Shown: positions 52,787 to 60,935 of the stretch, piece after piece
Layout: each line of letters opens with the position of its first letter
How positions within the stretch are numbered: the stretch's first letter is position 1
Origin: Streptomyces sp. CC0208
Lineage (GTDB): Bacteria > Actinomycetota > Actinomycetes > Streptomycetales > Streptomycetaceae
Length of the DNA: 64,000 nt
Assembly (NCBI RefSeq): GCF_003443735.1
Contig: NZ_CP031969.1
Coordinates: forward strand, 3,162,001-3,226,000
Direction: 5' to 3'
Notes under the pieces: generated by a model
Seen by the model: only the letters and a program-made list of their open reading frames with translations
Databases searched by the model: none
What the model was told of the DNA's origin: nothing
Program-made: the position numbers and the translations under genes

Positions 52787-53671
52787 TCACCCGGCGGGCA
52801 GTTGGTGCGGTTGCTGTTGCTGGGGGACGGGCGTCACCGGTGCGGTGGCCGAGCAGAAGACGCAGCGGTCACCGATGACGTCGATACCGCACCAGTGACA
52901 GATGTTCTGCCGTACCGAGGTGACCAGTTGGTAAAGGACGGACAGGTCGGGCAGGAAGGTGCAGAACTCGATCAGCTTGCCGGTGCCCCACCACTCGGCG
53001 GACTCGGCGGGCAGCGGAGCCTCCCGCAGCCCCTGGATCCGCCAGGACCTGGCGAGGGCCCCGGAGACCCAGTCGGACTGGAGCTGACCGCGGGCGACGA
53101 GCATCGAGGTGGCGAACTCCGGGCCGGCGAGGGTGGCGTCGGGGGCGAGCCTGACGAGCTGCGGCTGGGGGTGGGCGAGCACGGCGAACTGGCTGCCCGG
53201 CACCCATGACTTGGCGTGCGACTTGAGCCCGACGGGGACCCGGTCGAGCTTGGCCACCGAGCCGAGGAGCGCGCCCGCGTGGAGGTAGTGGGTGAGCAGC
53301 CGGCCCGCCGAGGCGAGGACGCCGGGGCTGAGGTCGCAGGAGGCGAGCTGTCTCAACTGGCGGGCCAGGACGGCGAGTCCCAGGGGTGGCAGCTCGGGCT
53401 GGAACAGGGCGATCCGGTCGCTCTCCAGGAGGGATCGCACGGTACGCAGTCGCTGGTCCACCGCCGGGGGCACGGCCCGGGAGTACACGACGACCACATG
53501 GCCGTGCTGGTCGATCAGCGCCTGGAGGGCGGCGAGCGAGTGGTCGAGCGGCTGCCGGTCGAGGCCGTCGAGCACGACGGCGGGCAGGGTCCGCTCGTCC
53601 TGTGCCGGCAGCGCCATGTCGGCACCGGTCACTGCGATGGCAGTTGGCACGCGCAGCTCCCCGTATCCCAT
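52787..53671 (-). CDS. Tad-associated protein with zinc-ribbon-like C-terminus
   Basis: The 294-aa protein has no recognised domain in the N-terminal 230 residues (about 150 of them helical). Near the end is CHWCGIDVIGDRCVFC, a CxxCx8CxxC zinc-ribbon-like unit, and then a Pro/Gln tail. Found first in Tad operons of Streptomyces in this order, immediately upstream of CpaB. ATG 53671 is chosen; the alternative 53704 start adds eleven residues. Cytoplasmic by sequence; function unknown. Confidence 0.7.
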   Translation of the reverse strand: MGYGELRVPTAIAVTGADMALPAQDERTLPAVVLDGLDRQPLDHSLAALQALIDQHGHVVVVYSRAVPPAVDQRLRTVRSLLESDRIALFQPELPPLGLAVLARQLRQLASCDLSPGVLASAGRLLTHYLHAGALLGSVAKLDRVPVGLKSHAKSWVPGSQFAVLAHPQPQLVRLAPDATLAGPEFATSMLVARGQLQSDWVSGALARSWRIQGLREAPLPAESAEWWGTGKLIEFCTFLPDLSVLYQLVTSVRQNICHWCGIDVIGDRCVFCSATAPVTPVPQQQQPHQLPAG

Positions 53672-53892
53672 GCCCGTGGGTCCGAACGGATCACTCCGCC
53701 GCACCCGGTCGACTTCACTGCGTGACTACCTGAGCACTGTAACCACGGCTCTGTGACCGGAGAACAGCGATTCTGTGACTTCCTGGCCGACCGGACGGAT
53801 CAAAAGCGGGCGATTCCTGCCCAGATGGGGCGCACTTGCCACGTGCGCGCGCCGGAGAAAGGCCAGTTGTGCATTCATCCTCGCCGCCCTCC

Positions 53893-53920
53893 TTGACAGC
53901 GGGATTGGTCTGGACCAACT
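53893..53920 (+). promoter_or_regulatory. DasR-like dre site with -35 near chitinase start
   Basis: TTGACA (53893-53898) is followed by the palindrome TTGGTCTGGACCAA (53905-53918), close to the DasR response element consensus (A[C/G]TGGTCTAGACCA[C/G]T) that controls Streptomyces chitinase genes. The translation start is only about 9 bp further on. Confidence 0.78.
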
Positions 53921-53928
53921 CTCTTGTC

Positions 53929-55629
53929 ATGCCCATACTCAGCAGAAAACCGGCCCGGTTCCGGACCGCGGCCCTCATCGCGGCCCTCGCCCTGGGCGGC
54001 GCCCTCTCAGTCGCGGGACCGGCCTTCGCCGCGGACGTCAACAACGCGAAGAACGCCGGCTTCGAGTCCGGCCTGGCCAACTGGACCTGCTCGGCGAGCA
54101 GCGGTACGACCGTCTCCTCCCCCGTGCACGGCGGCTCGGCCGCGCTGAAGGCGACGCCCGCCGGGCAGGACAACGCCAAGTGCGTCCAGACGGTGGCCGT
54201 GAAGCCGGGTTCGACGTACACGCTGAGCGCGTGGGTGCAGGGCGGTTACGCCTACCTGGGCGCGACCGGCACCGGCACGACGGACGTGTCGACCTGGACC
54301 CCGGACTCCGCCTCCTGGAAGCAGCTGACGACCACCTTCACCACGGGCGCCTCGACGACGTCGGTGACGGTGTACACGCACGGCTGGTACGGACAGGCCG
54401 CGTACTTCGCCGACGACGTGTCGGTGTACGGCCCCGACGGGGGTGGCGGCGGTGATCCCGCTCCCACGGTGCCGGGGGCGCCGAACGGCCTGGCGGTCTC
54501 CGGCACGTCCTCCTCGTCCGTCTCCCTGACCTGGAACACGGTGTCGGGCGCGACGGGCTACAACGTCTACCGCAACGGTACGAAGGTCACGGCGGTCACC
54601 GGGACGTCGGCGACCGTGACGGGGCTGACCGCCTCCACGTCGTACAGCTTCCAGGTCACGGCGGTGAACTCGGCGGGTGAGTCCGCGAAGTCGGGTGCGG
54701 TGACGGGGACGACGAGCGCGTCGACGGGCAACGGGGGCGGCGCGGTGCCGAAGCACGCGGTCACCGGGTACTGGCAGAACTTCAACAACGGGGCGACGGT
54801 CCAGAGGCTGTCGGCGGTGCAGTCGCAGTACGACATCATCGCGGTGGCGTTCGCGGACGCGACGACGACTCCGGGTGCCGTGACCTTCAACCTGGACTCG
54901 GCCGGGCTCGGCGGGTACACGGTCGACCAGTTCAAGGCGGACATCAGGGCGAAGCAGGCGGCCGGGAAGAAGGTCGTCGTCTCCGTGGGCGGCCAGAACG
55001 GCACGGTCTCGGTGAGCGACCCGACGTCGGCGGCGAATTTCGCGAACTCGGTGTACGCGCTGATGCAGACGTACGGCTTCGACGGCGTCGACATCGATCT
55101 GGAGAACGGGCTCAACGCGACCTACATGTCCCAGGCGTTGCGATCGCTCGCGGGGAAGGCGGGTAGTTCGCTGGTGCTCACGATGGCACCGCAGACGATC
55201 GACATGCAGTCGCCGTCCAACGCGTACTTCCAGACCGCGCTGAACGTGAAGGACATCCTCACGGTCGTCAACATGCAGTACTACAACAGCGGTTCGATGC
55301 TGGGCTGCGACGGCAAGGTCTACTCGCAGGGCTCGGTGGACTTCCTGACCGCCCTGGCCTGCATCCAGCTGGAGGGCGGACTGTCCCCGTCCCAGGTGGG
55401 GTTGGGCCTGCCGGCGTCCACGAGCGGGGCGGGCAGCGGCTACGTCTCGCCCTCCGTGGTGAACAACGCGCTGGACTGCCTGACGAAGGGCACGGGGTGC
55501 GGCTCCTTCAAACCGTCGAAGACCTACCCCGACCTGCGCGGCGCCATGACCTGGTCGACGAACTGGGACGCGGCGGCGGGCAACGCCTGGTCCAACGCGG
55601 TGGGACCGCACGTGCACGGGCTGCCGTAA
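53929..55629 (+). CDS. GH18 chitinase with CBM and fibronectin III domain
   Basis: The 566-aa secreted enzyme has a signal peptide (about 1-35, ...AGPAFAAD), a beta-sandwich carbohydrate-binding module (about 40-175, FESGLANWTCSASSGTTVSSP..), a Gly-linker, an FnIII domain (about 187-270) and a GH18 catalytic domain (about 280-566) with DGVDIDLENG at about 385-392 (catalytic Glu near 392). ATG 53929 has no clear Shine-Dalgarno site, so the message may be leaderless. Regulation by DasR in response to GlcNAc is expected from the upstream palindrome. Confidence 0.9.
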   Translation: MPILSRKPARFRTAALIAALALGGALSVAGPAFAADVNNAKNAGFESGLANWTCSASSGTTVSSPVHGGSAALKATPAGQDNAKCVQTVAVKPGSTYTLSAWVQGGYAYLGATGTGTTDVSTWTPDSASWKQLTTTFTTGASTTSVTVYTHGWYGQAAYFADDVSVYGPDGGGGGDPAPTVPGAPNGLAVSGTSSSSVSLTWNTVSGATGYNVYRNGTKVTAVTGTSATVTGLTASTSYSFQVTAVNSAGESAKSGAVTGTTSASTGNGGGAVPKHAVTGYWQNFNNGATVQRLSAVQSQYDIIAVAFADATTTPGAVTFNLDSAGLGGYTVDQFKADIRAKQAAGKKVVVSVGGQNGTVSVSDPTSAANFANSVYALMQTYGFDGVDIDLENGLNATYMSQALRSLAGKAGSSLVLTMAPQTIDMQSPSNAYFQTALNVKDILTVVNMQYYNSGSMLGCDGKVYSQGSVDFLTALACIQLEGGLSPSQVGLGLPASTSGAGSGYVSPSVVNNALDCLTKGTGCGSFKPSKTYPDLRGAMTWSTNWDAAAGNAWSNAVGPHVHGLP

Positions 55630-55638
55630 CCGTCGGGG

Positions 55639-55954
55639 TCAGGACGTGGCCGGGTTGTCGCCCTGGATGACCGGCATGACCTCCCGGCCCGTGGCCCCGA
55701 TGGTCGGGGTCAGCTCGTGTCCGCCCGCGCCCTGGAGGGTCACCAGGCCGGAGTGCGGAGGGTCGAACGCGCGGACCGTTCGGCCGTAGCGCACGATGCT
55801 GGTCACGGTCAGGTCGATCGGCGCCCCCGTGTCGCGGACCAGCGAGAAGCGGGCGCCGAGGCGGACGGGGCCGCGGAGCAGCGCACGACCACGGTCACCT
55901 CCCTCGCCCCGCGCCGCGCACCTCGTGGACCTGGAGTTCGGCGTCCACGCTCAC
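55639..55954 (-). pseudogene. Small gene broken by a one-base frameshift
   Basis: GTG 55954 overlaps the upstream stop (GTGA) and opens DAELQVHEVRGAG but soon hits a TGA. In the neighbouring frame a conserved-looking stretch continues to the stop: ALLRGPVRLGARFSLVRDTG, IDLTVTSIVRYGRTV, LVTLQGAGGHELTPTIG. Removing one G from the GGGG run at 55907-55910 joins them into a ~104-aa protein. Thus a true mutation or a homopolymer sequencing error. Similar small proteins beside Pro-rich 140-aa genes are what the family suggests. Confidence 0.7.
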
Positions 55955-56373
55955 ACCAGGGGCCGGTAGTACCCCAGCACCGGTGCCAGCTGGGCGAACC
56001 ACCGGCCCAGGGTGTCCCGGCTCTTCGCGTCGACCACGCACTCGTAGAAGCGGCCGTCGAGGTGGATGACGGCCATCATCAGGGTCTTGCCGCTCGGGCC
56101 GGCCTTGTAGTGGACGCTGCGGATCTCGTGCCAGGGGAACTCGGCGGAGTGGCCGTGGTCCTCGAAGGCGACGCCCGCGGAGTCGACGACGACGGAGTTG
56201 TGGCGGTCGACGGCCATGAACTCCGGTCCCTCGGCCGCCTGTTGGGGAGGCGGCGCGGCGAAGGCCGACGGAGGTGGGGGCGGACCGAAACCCGGGGCCG
56301 TGCTCGGCGGGGGCGGCGGCGGGGTGCCGTAGGGGTGGGGCTGGTCGCCGTAGGGCGGTGGCTGGGTGGTCAT
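55951..56373 (-). CDS. Proline-rich small protein with PH-like domain
   Basis: This 140-aa protein has an N-terminal Pro/Tyr/Gly segment (MTTQPPPYGDQPHPYG, about 1-45) and a C-terminal fold FMAVDRHNSVVVDSAGVAFEDHGHSAEFPWHEIRSVHYKAG, then MMAVIHLDGRFYECVVDAKSRDTLGRWFAQLAPVL, resembling bacterial PH-like/DUF domains of cell surface regulators. Similar in layout to the 189-aa gene at 60195. Function unknown. Confidence 0.7.
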   Translation of the reverse strand: MTTQPPPYGDQPHPYGTPPPPPPSTAPGFGPPPPPSAFAAPPPQQAAEGPEFMAVDRHNSVVVDSAGVAFEDHGHSAEFPWHEIRSVHYKAGPSGKTLMMAVIHLDGRFYECVVDAKSRDTLGRWFAQLAPVLGYYRPLV

Positions 56374-56473
56374 CGTGGTGGCCCTCGGGTGGTGGTGTGG
56401 TCCGGTGCAGAGGGTATCCGCCCCTGCGGGACCCGGCCCGCGCCACCGCCCGCTCCCGCTCCCGCTCCCGCGG

Positions 56474-57790
56474 CTAGAAGAACTCCGACCACGGCTGGTC
56501 CCAGATCTGCTTCACGCACAGGACCAGGAACAGCAGGCCCGCGATCGCCAGCATCGCGTTGCTCAGGGGGCCGTTGCGCCACTCCCTGGGCGTGCGGGAG
56601 GTGTTCAGCAGCCACATCAGCGTGCCGGCCAGGAAGGGCAGGAAGGCCGCGCCGAGGACGCCGTAGAGGATGACCAGGCGGAAGGGCTGGCCCTGGAAGA
56701 GCAGGACCATCGGCGGGAAGGTCAGCCAGAGCAGATACACGCGGAAGGGCCAGGAGCGTTCCCGCGAGCCTGAGGCGACCTCCTGGCCGGAGCCCGCCGC
56801 GGCCTCGCGGTCGCGGTAGCGCGCCACGAAGTCCGCGAACATCAGGCTCACCCCGTGCCAGACGCCGATCAGCGAGGTGAAGGACGTGGCGAAGAAGCCG
56901 ATCAGGAAGAACTTGGCGGTCGCCGACCCGTATTCGTCCTCCAGGATGTCGCTGAGCTGGATGAGCCCCTTGTCGCCGCTCGCGATCGCCACGTTCGCGC
57001 TGTGCAGCAGCTCCGCGCCGACGAAGAGCATGGCGACGACGAAGATGCCGGTGGTGATGTAGGCGACCCGGTTGTCCAGGCGCATCACCTTCATCCAGCC
57101 GGTGTTCGTCCACCCCTTGGCGTTGACCCAGTAGCCGTAGGCAGCGAGCGTGATCGTGCCGCCGACACCACCGATCAGGCCGAGGGTGTTGAGGATCGAG
57201 TCCTTCTCGTCGGGCAGGACGGGGAGCAGGCCCGCGAACGCGTCCGGGAGGTTCGGGGTGACCCGGATCGCCAGGTACACGGTGACCACGAACATGACGC
57301 CCACCAGGACCGTCATGACCTTCTCGAAGACCGCGTACTTGTTGAACCAGACGAAGACCAGGCCGACAAGACCGCAGGCGATGGCCCACCCTTCGAGGTC
57401 CATCACGTCCGGGAACAGGGCCTGGAGCGGCAGCGCGCTCGACGACATCGCCGCCGCGCCGTACACGAAGCCCCAGATCACGACGTAGACGGCGAAGAAC
57501 CAGGTGGTCCAGCGGCCCAGGCTCGCCCAGCCGTCGAACAGGGTGCTGCCGGTGGACAGGTGCCAGCGGCCCGCCGCCTCCGCGAGGGAGATCTTGACGA
57601 GACAGCCGATCACCGCGGCCCACAGCAGGGTGTAGCCGAAGTTGCTGCCCGCGATGAGCGTGGCGACCAGGTCTCCGGCGCCGACGCCGGTCGCGGCGAC
57701 GACGATCCCCGGGCCGATGTAGCGCCAACTGGACTTGCGGGGTACGGGGTTCGCCCCACCGGTCACTTTGTTGTCCGTGGTGTCCGCCAT
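56474..57790 (-). CDS. Nramp-family transporter lacking canonical metal motif
   Basis: The 438-aa membrane protein has 11 or so hydrophobic segments in the Nramp/LeuT order. TM1 reads VVAATGVGAGDLVATLIAGSNFGY, where canonical Nramp has DPGN, and TM6 reads GTITLAAYGYW, without the Met-Pro-His. Thus Mn/Fe binding as in classical MntH is not expected; related Nramp-like proteins move Mg, Al or other ions. ATG 57790 is chosen over TTG 57799. Confidence 0.85.
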   Translation of the reverse strand: MADTTDNKVTGGANPVPRKSSWRYIGPGIVVAATGVGAGDLVATLIAGSNFGYTLLWAAVIGCLVKISLAEAAGRWHLSTGSTLFDGWASLGRWTTWFFAVYVVIWGFVYGAAAMSSSALPLQALFPDVMDLEGWAIACGLVGLVFVWFNKYAVFEKVMTVLVGVMFVVTVYLAIRVTPNLPDAFAGLLPVLPDEKDSILNTLGLIGGVGGTITLAAYGYWVNAKGWTNTGWMKVMRLDNRVAYITTGIFVVAMLFVGAELLHSANVAIASGDKGLIQLSDILEDEYGSATAKFFLIGFFATSFTSLIGVWHGVSLMFADFVARYRDREAAAGSGQEVASGSRERSWPFRVYLLWLTFPPMVLLFQGQPFRLVILYGVLGAAFLPFLAGTLMWLLNTSRTPREWRNGPLSNAMLAIAGLLFLVLCVKQIWDQPWSEFF

Positions 57791-57847
57791 GAAGGTCAAG
57801 AAACCCTAAAGACGGTGGTCCGGCAAGAGGGCGTGCGGTGAAGGAAG

Positions 57848-58255
57848 TCAGGGGTCGCCGGGGAGGCGTCCACCGCGGCGCTCGGCCCCGTGGGTGCCCA
57901 GTTCGAACCAGACCGTCTTGCCGGTCCCGTCCTGGCGACAGCCCCAGCGCAGCGCGAGCGCCTCCACCAGGAACATCCCGCGCCCGTTCTCGGCGACCCC
58001 GGCGTCCAGGACCTGCGGGGTGAGCCGGCCGGAGTCGGCGACCTCGCAGCGCAGCACGCCGTGCGCGGCGGACAGGGTGAGCGTGAAGCGGCTCGCCGAG
58101 TGGAGGAGGGCGTTGGTGGCCAGTTCGCTCACGAGGAGTTCGGCGGTGTCCACCAGGTCGCCCCGCTGCGCGAACCCCCACCCCTCCAACTGCTTGCGGA
58201 CCTCGGCCCGGGCCTCGCGCACGGCGGACGGGCAGGGGTCGTACTCGGCACTCAA
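57848..58255 (-). CDS. ATP-binding anti-sigma-type regulator
   Basis: This 135-aa HATPase protein has ELLVSELATNALLHS (N-box), EVADSGRLTPQ (G1) and NGRGMFLVEALALRWG (G2). TTG 58255 with GGAGAAGG upstream is the best start; longer in-frame extension is unconserved. These single-domain kinases antagonise sigma factors or phosphorylate antagonist proteins in Streptomyces. No partner is adjacent. Confidence 0.83.
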   Translation of the reverse strand: MSAEYDPCPSAVREARAEVRKQLEGWGFAQRGDLVDTAELLVSELATNALLHSASRFTLTLSAAHGVLRCEVADSGRLTPQVLDAGVAENGRGMFLVEALALRWGCRQDGTGKTVWFELGTHGAERRGGRLPGDP

Positions 58256-58826
58256 GTGACCTTCTCCCAGGTGAGATTGGAGATGGGCGGCATATAGGGG
58301 GCCGGGAGGCGGGCCTGGGGCCGGGCCGGCGTGACGGGTTGAGTGGCGGTTCGTCGGGCTGCCGGTCCAGGCGGCCCGCGGCGGCCCGGTTGCCGGCCGT
58401 GCGAGCGACACCGGGGACGGCTACCTCGGCCCCCTGTGCGGTCGGCGAAAACGGTCGTCTCGACCGGCAGATGCCCCATGATCAGCCAGCCCTCCGGGGG
58501 TGTGGTCGGAGACCCCACTGTGATCCTGGCTCTCAGATATATGCACGTACGGCTCACACCCGTGGGTGCACTTCCCCAAGAGGTGCGCCATGGTCCTTGG
58601 ATCCGCGTACACTCCGCCGGCTCCCTCCCCCCTTCCCCTCAACCACTCACAGTCGACGCGCAGTTCACGCCATCGCGACTTTGTGCGCTCTTGACCTGCT
58701 CATGCCATAGCCGCACGATGAGCGGCACACCCGCACCGGCAGCACGTCGCAGAATTCGCTGGACCACCCCCGCTCCACTCCCCACTTCCGGAGATCCCGG
58801 AATCCCTGGAGAACACAGGAGACTTC
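58256..58826. other. Gene-free region before M14 peptidase
   Basis: About 570 bp. Contains promoter regions for the ATPase gene and the peptidase; AT-rich CAGATATATGCACGTA at about 58535-58550 is promoter-like on the minus strand. A 101-aa frame ends overlapping the TTG start of the ATPase gene but has no family signal, so it is not called. Confidence 0.45.
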
Positions 58827-60176
58827 ATGCGACTTCGCACACGCGGTTCCGGCATCCGCAGTTCAGGCACCCGCGGCGGCACCCGCTACGCCGCCCTCGC
58901 CGCCGTTCTGGCCCTCGCCCTCGCGGCCCCGCTCTCCGCGAACGCCGACAGCGCCCCGAAGGCGGCACCGGGCGCCGAGGACGTCCGCCAGTACGAGATC
59001 CACCAGCACTCGACACCCGTGACCCGTACGGCGATCCAGCAGACGGGCGTGACGGTGGACGAGGCCGACGAGGAGACCGTCGTGGTCTCCGGACGCGCCG
59101 ACCAGATCAGGAAACTGCGTCAACTCGGGTACGAGGTAACCGCGTTGGGGTCGCCCCCGGCACGGACCGCACAGGACGAGGCCCGCCTCTACGACTTCCC
59201 CACGGCCGACTCGCGCTACCACAACTACGCCGAGATGAACGCCGAGATCGACCAGCGCCTCGCCGCCTACCCGAACATCATGAGCAAGCGGGTCATCGGC
59301 ACGTCGTACCAGGGCCGGGACATCGTCGCCATCAAGATCAGCGACAACGTGGCGACCGACGAGGCCGAGCCCGAGGTGCTGTTCACCCACCACCAGCACG
59401 CCCGCGAACACCTCACGGTGGAGATGGCCCTGTACCTGCTGCGCGAACTCGGCGCGGGTTACGGGAGCGACTCCCGGGTGACGAACATGGTCAACAACCG
59501 CGAGATCTGGATCATCCCCGACCTCAACCCCGACGGCGGCGAGTACGACATCGCCACCGGCTCGTACCGCTCGTGGCGCAAGAACCGGCAGCCCAACTCC
59601 GGTTCGTCGGCGGTCGGTACGGACCTCAACCGCAACTGGGCCTACCGCTGGGGCTGCTGCGGCGGCTCGTCCGGGTCGACGTCCTCAGAGACCTACCGCG
59701 GCACGGCCGCCGAGTCGGCGCCCGAGGTCAAGGTGGTCGCCAACTTCGTGCGCAGCCGGGTAGTCGGCGGGGTCCAGCAGATCAAGACGAACATCGACTT
59801 CCACACGTACAGCGAACTGGTGCTGTGGCCCTACGGGTACACGTACTCCGACACGGCGACCGGGATGACGGCGGACGACAACGCCGTGTTCAAGGCGGTC
59901 GGGCAGAAGATGGCCGCGAGCAACGGGTACACCGCGGAGCAGTCGAGCGACCTGTACATCACCGACGGGTCGATCGACGACTATCTCTGGGGCACGCACA
60001 AGATCTTCTCGTACACCTTCGAGATGTACCCGACGTCGAGTTCCGGCGGTGGCTTCTACCCGCCCGACGAGGTGATCGAGCGGGAGACCTCGCGCAACCG
60101 GGACGCGGTGCTGCAACTGCTGGAGAACTCGGACTGCATGTACCGGTCCATCGGGAAGCAGGCGCAGTACTGCTAG
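58827..60176 (+). CDS. Secreted M14 zinc carboxypeptidase
   Basis: The 449-aa protein has a signal peptide (about 1-40, [12 protein letters not shown]), a propeptide, and an M14 domain: zinc ligands in HAREH (H191, E194) and DFHTYSEL, substrate-binding in [10 protein letters not shown] and [11 protein letters not shown], catalytic Glu in FSYTFEMYP. It should trim C-terminal residues from peptides outside the cell. ATG 58827 follows GGAGACTTC with AGGAGA. Confidence 0.92.
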   Translation: MRLRTRGSGIRSSGTRGGTRYAALAAVLALALAAPLSANADSAPKAAPGAEDVRQYEIHQHSTPVTRTAIQQTGVTVDEADEETVVVSGRADQIRKLRQLGYEVTALGSPPARTAQDEARLYDFPTADSRYHNYAEMNAEIDQRLAAYPNIMSKRVIGTSYQGRDIVAIKISDNVATDEAEPEVLFTHHQHAREHLTVEMALYLLRELGAGYGSDSRVTNMVNNREIWIIPDLNPDGGEYDIATGSYRSWRKNRQPNSGSSAVGTDLNRNWAYRWGCCGGSSGSTSSETYRGTAAESAPEVKVVANFVRSRVVGGVQQIKTNIDFHTYSELVLWPYGYTYSDTATGMTADDNAVFKAVGQKMAASNGYTAEQSSDLYITDGSIDDYLWGTHKIFSYTFEMYPTSSSGGGFYPPDEVIERETSRNRDAVLQLLENSDCMYRSIGKQAQYC

Positions 60177-60194
60177 GAGTTGCGGCCGGCTCGC

Positions 60195-60764
60195 CTAGTC
60201 GGACTCCTCCGGCTCCGCTTCTTCGCCCTGCGGGGCCTCGTCCTCGAAGTACTTGTCCATGACCGCGTCGAGCTGTTCGTCCCACTCGGCGAACCGCGCC
60301 CTCGACGTGGCCTCTATCTCGATCGGGTACCAGCGGCGGTCGGGCGTGTGCACCGTGATGGTGAACCGCTTGCCGAAGCGCGGGGACTCCGTCTCGACCG
60401 CGCCGATCTCGTCCCAGCGGAACTCGCAGGCCTGGTCGTCGAGGGCGAGGCGTACGCCCCGGTGATCGGCGACGATCTTCGCGCGCCGGTCGGCGGCCTC
60501 GAAGACGGGACCGTCGGGGATTTCCTCCCCGGCGGTCTCCTCGGCCTCCCCTGCGGTCTTTTCGACCTCCCCGGCGGTCACCTCGGCAGCCGAGGAGGCC
60601 GCCTCCGTGACCGTGGGCTCGTGGGTGTCGGCGGCCTCGACGGCGTCCGCCGGCTCGGTGTCCTCCGTCTCGCCGGACACGGGTGAGGTGAGCCCGGGGA
60701 CGAAAGCCGGGTCGAACCCGGCGCCTTCCAGGGGCTTGCTGCTCGAACCTATGCGCTGCTCCAC
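60195..60764 (-). CDS. Acidic PH-like domain protein
   Basis: This 189-aa protein has an acidic Ala/Glu/Thr-rich N-terminus (to about 105) and a PH-like domain AKIVADHRGVRLALDDQACEFRWDEIGAVETESPRFGKRFTITVHTPDRRWYPIEIEA. GTG 60764 opens EQRIGSSSKPLEG and follows a CATACT -10-like element by 7 bp, consistent with a leaderless transcript; a longer start is at 60815. Function unknown; resembles the 55951 protein. Confidence 0.7.
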   Translation of the reverse strand: MEQRIGSSSKPLEGAGFDPAFVPGLTSPVSGETEDTEPADAVEAADTHEPTVTEAASSAAEVTAGEVEKTAGEAEETAGEEIPDGPVFEAADRRAKIVADHRGVRLALDDQACEFRWDEIGAVETESPRFGKRFTITVHTPDRRWYPIEIEATSRARFAEWDEQLDAVMDKYFEDEAPQGEEAEPEESD

Positions 60765-60935
60765 AGCGGGCAGTATGGTCGACGATCCTGTGCCCGGCAC
60801 ACCCGGCCCCAACATCGTTACCGGACGCCTACATGGGGCTACCGCACCACCACGGGCACCCCGGCCCCACCGTCCCCACGCATTCCACCGCTGACGTGGG
60901 GCGAGGCCGGAGTCCCCCGCAGCCTCCCGGACCAC

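Noticed and set aside
58252..58557. 101-aa minus frame ending TTGA over the ATPase start
   Set aside because: The 4-bp overlap is suggestive but the sequence is Arg/Pro/Gly-rich and shows no domain or family motif.
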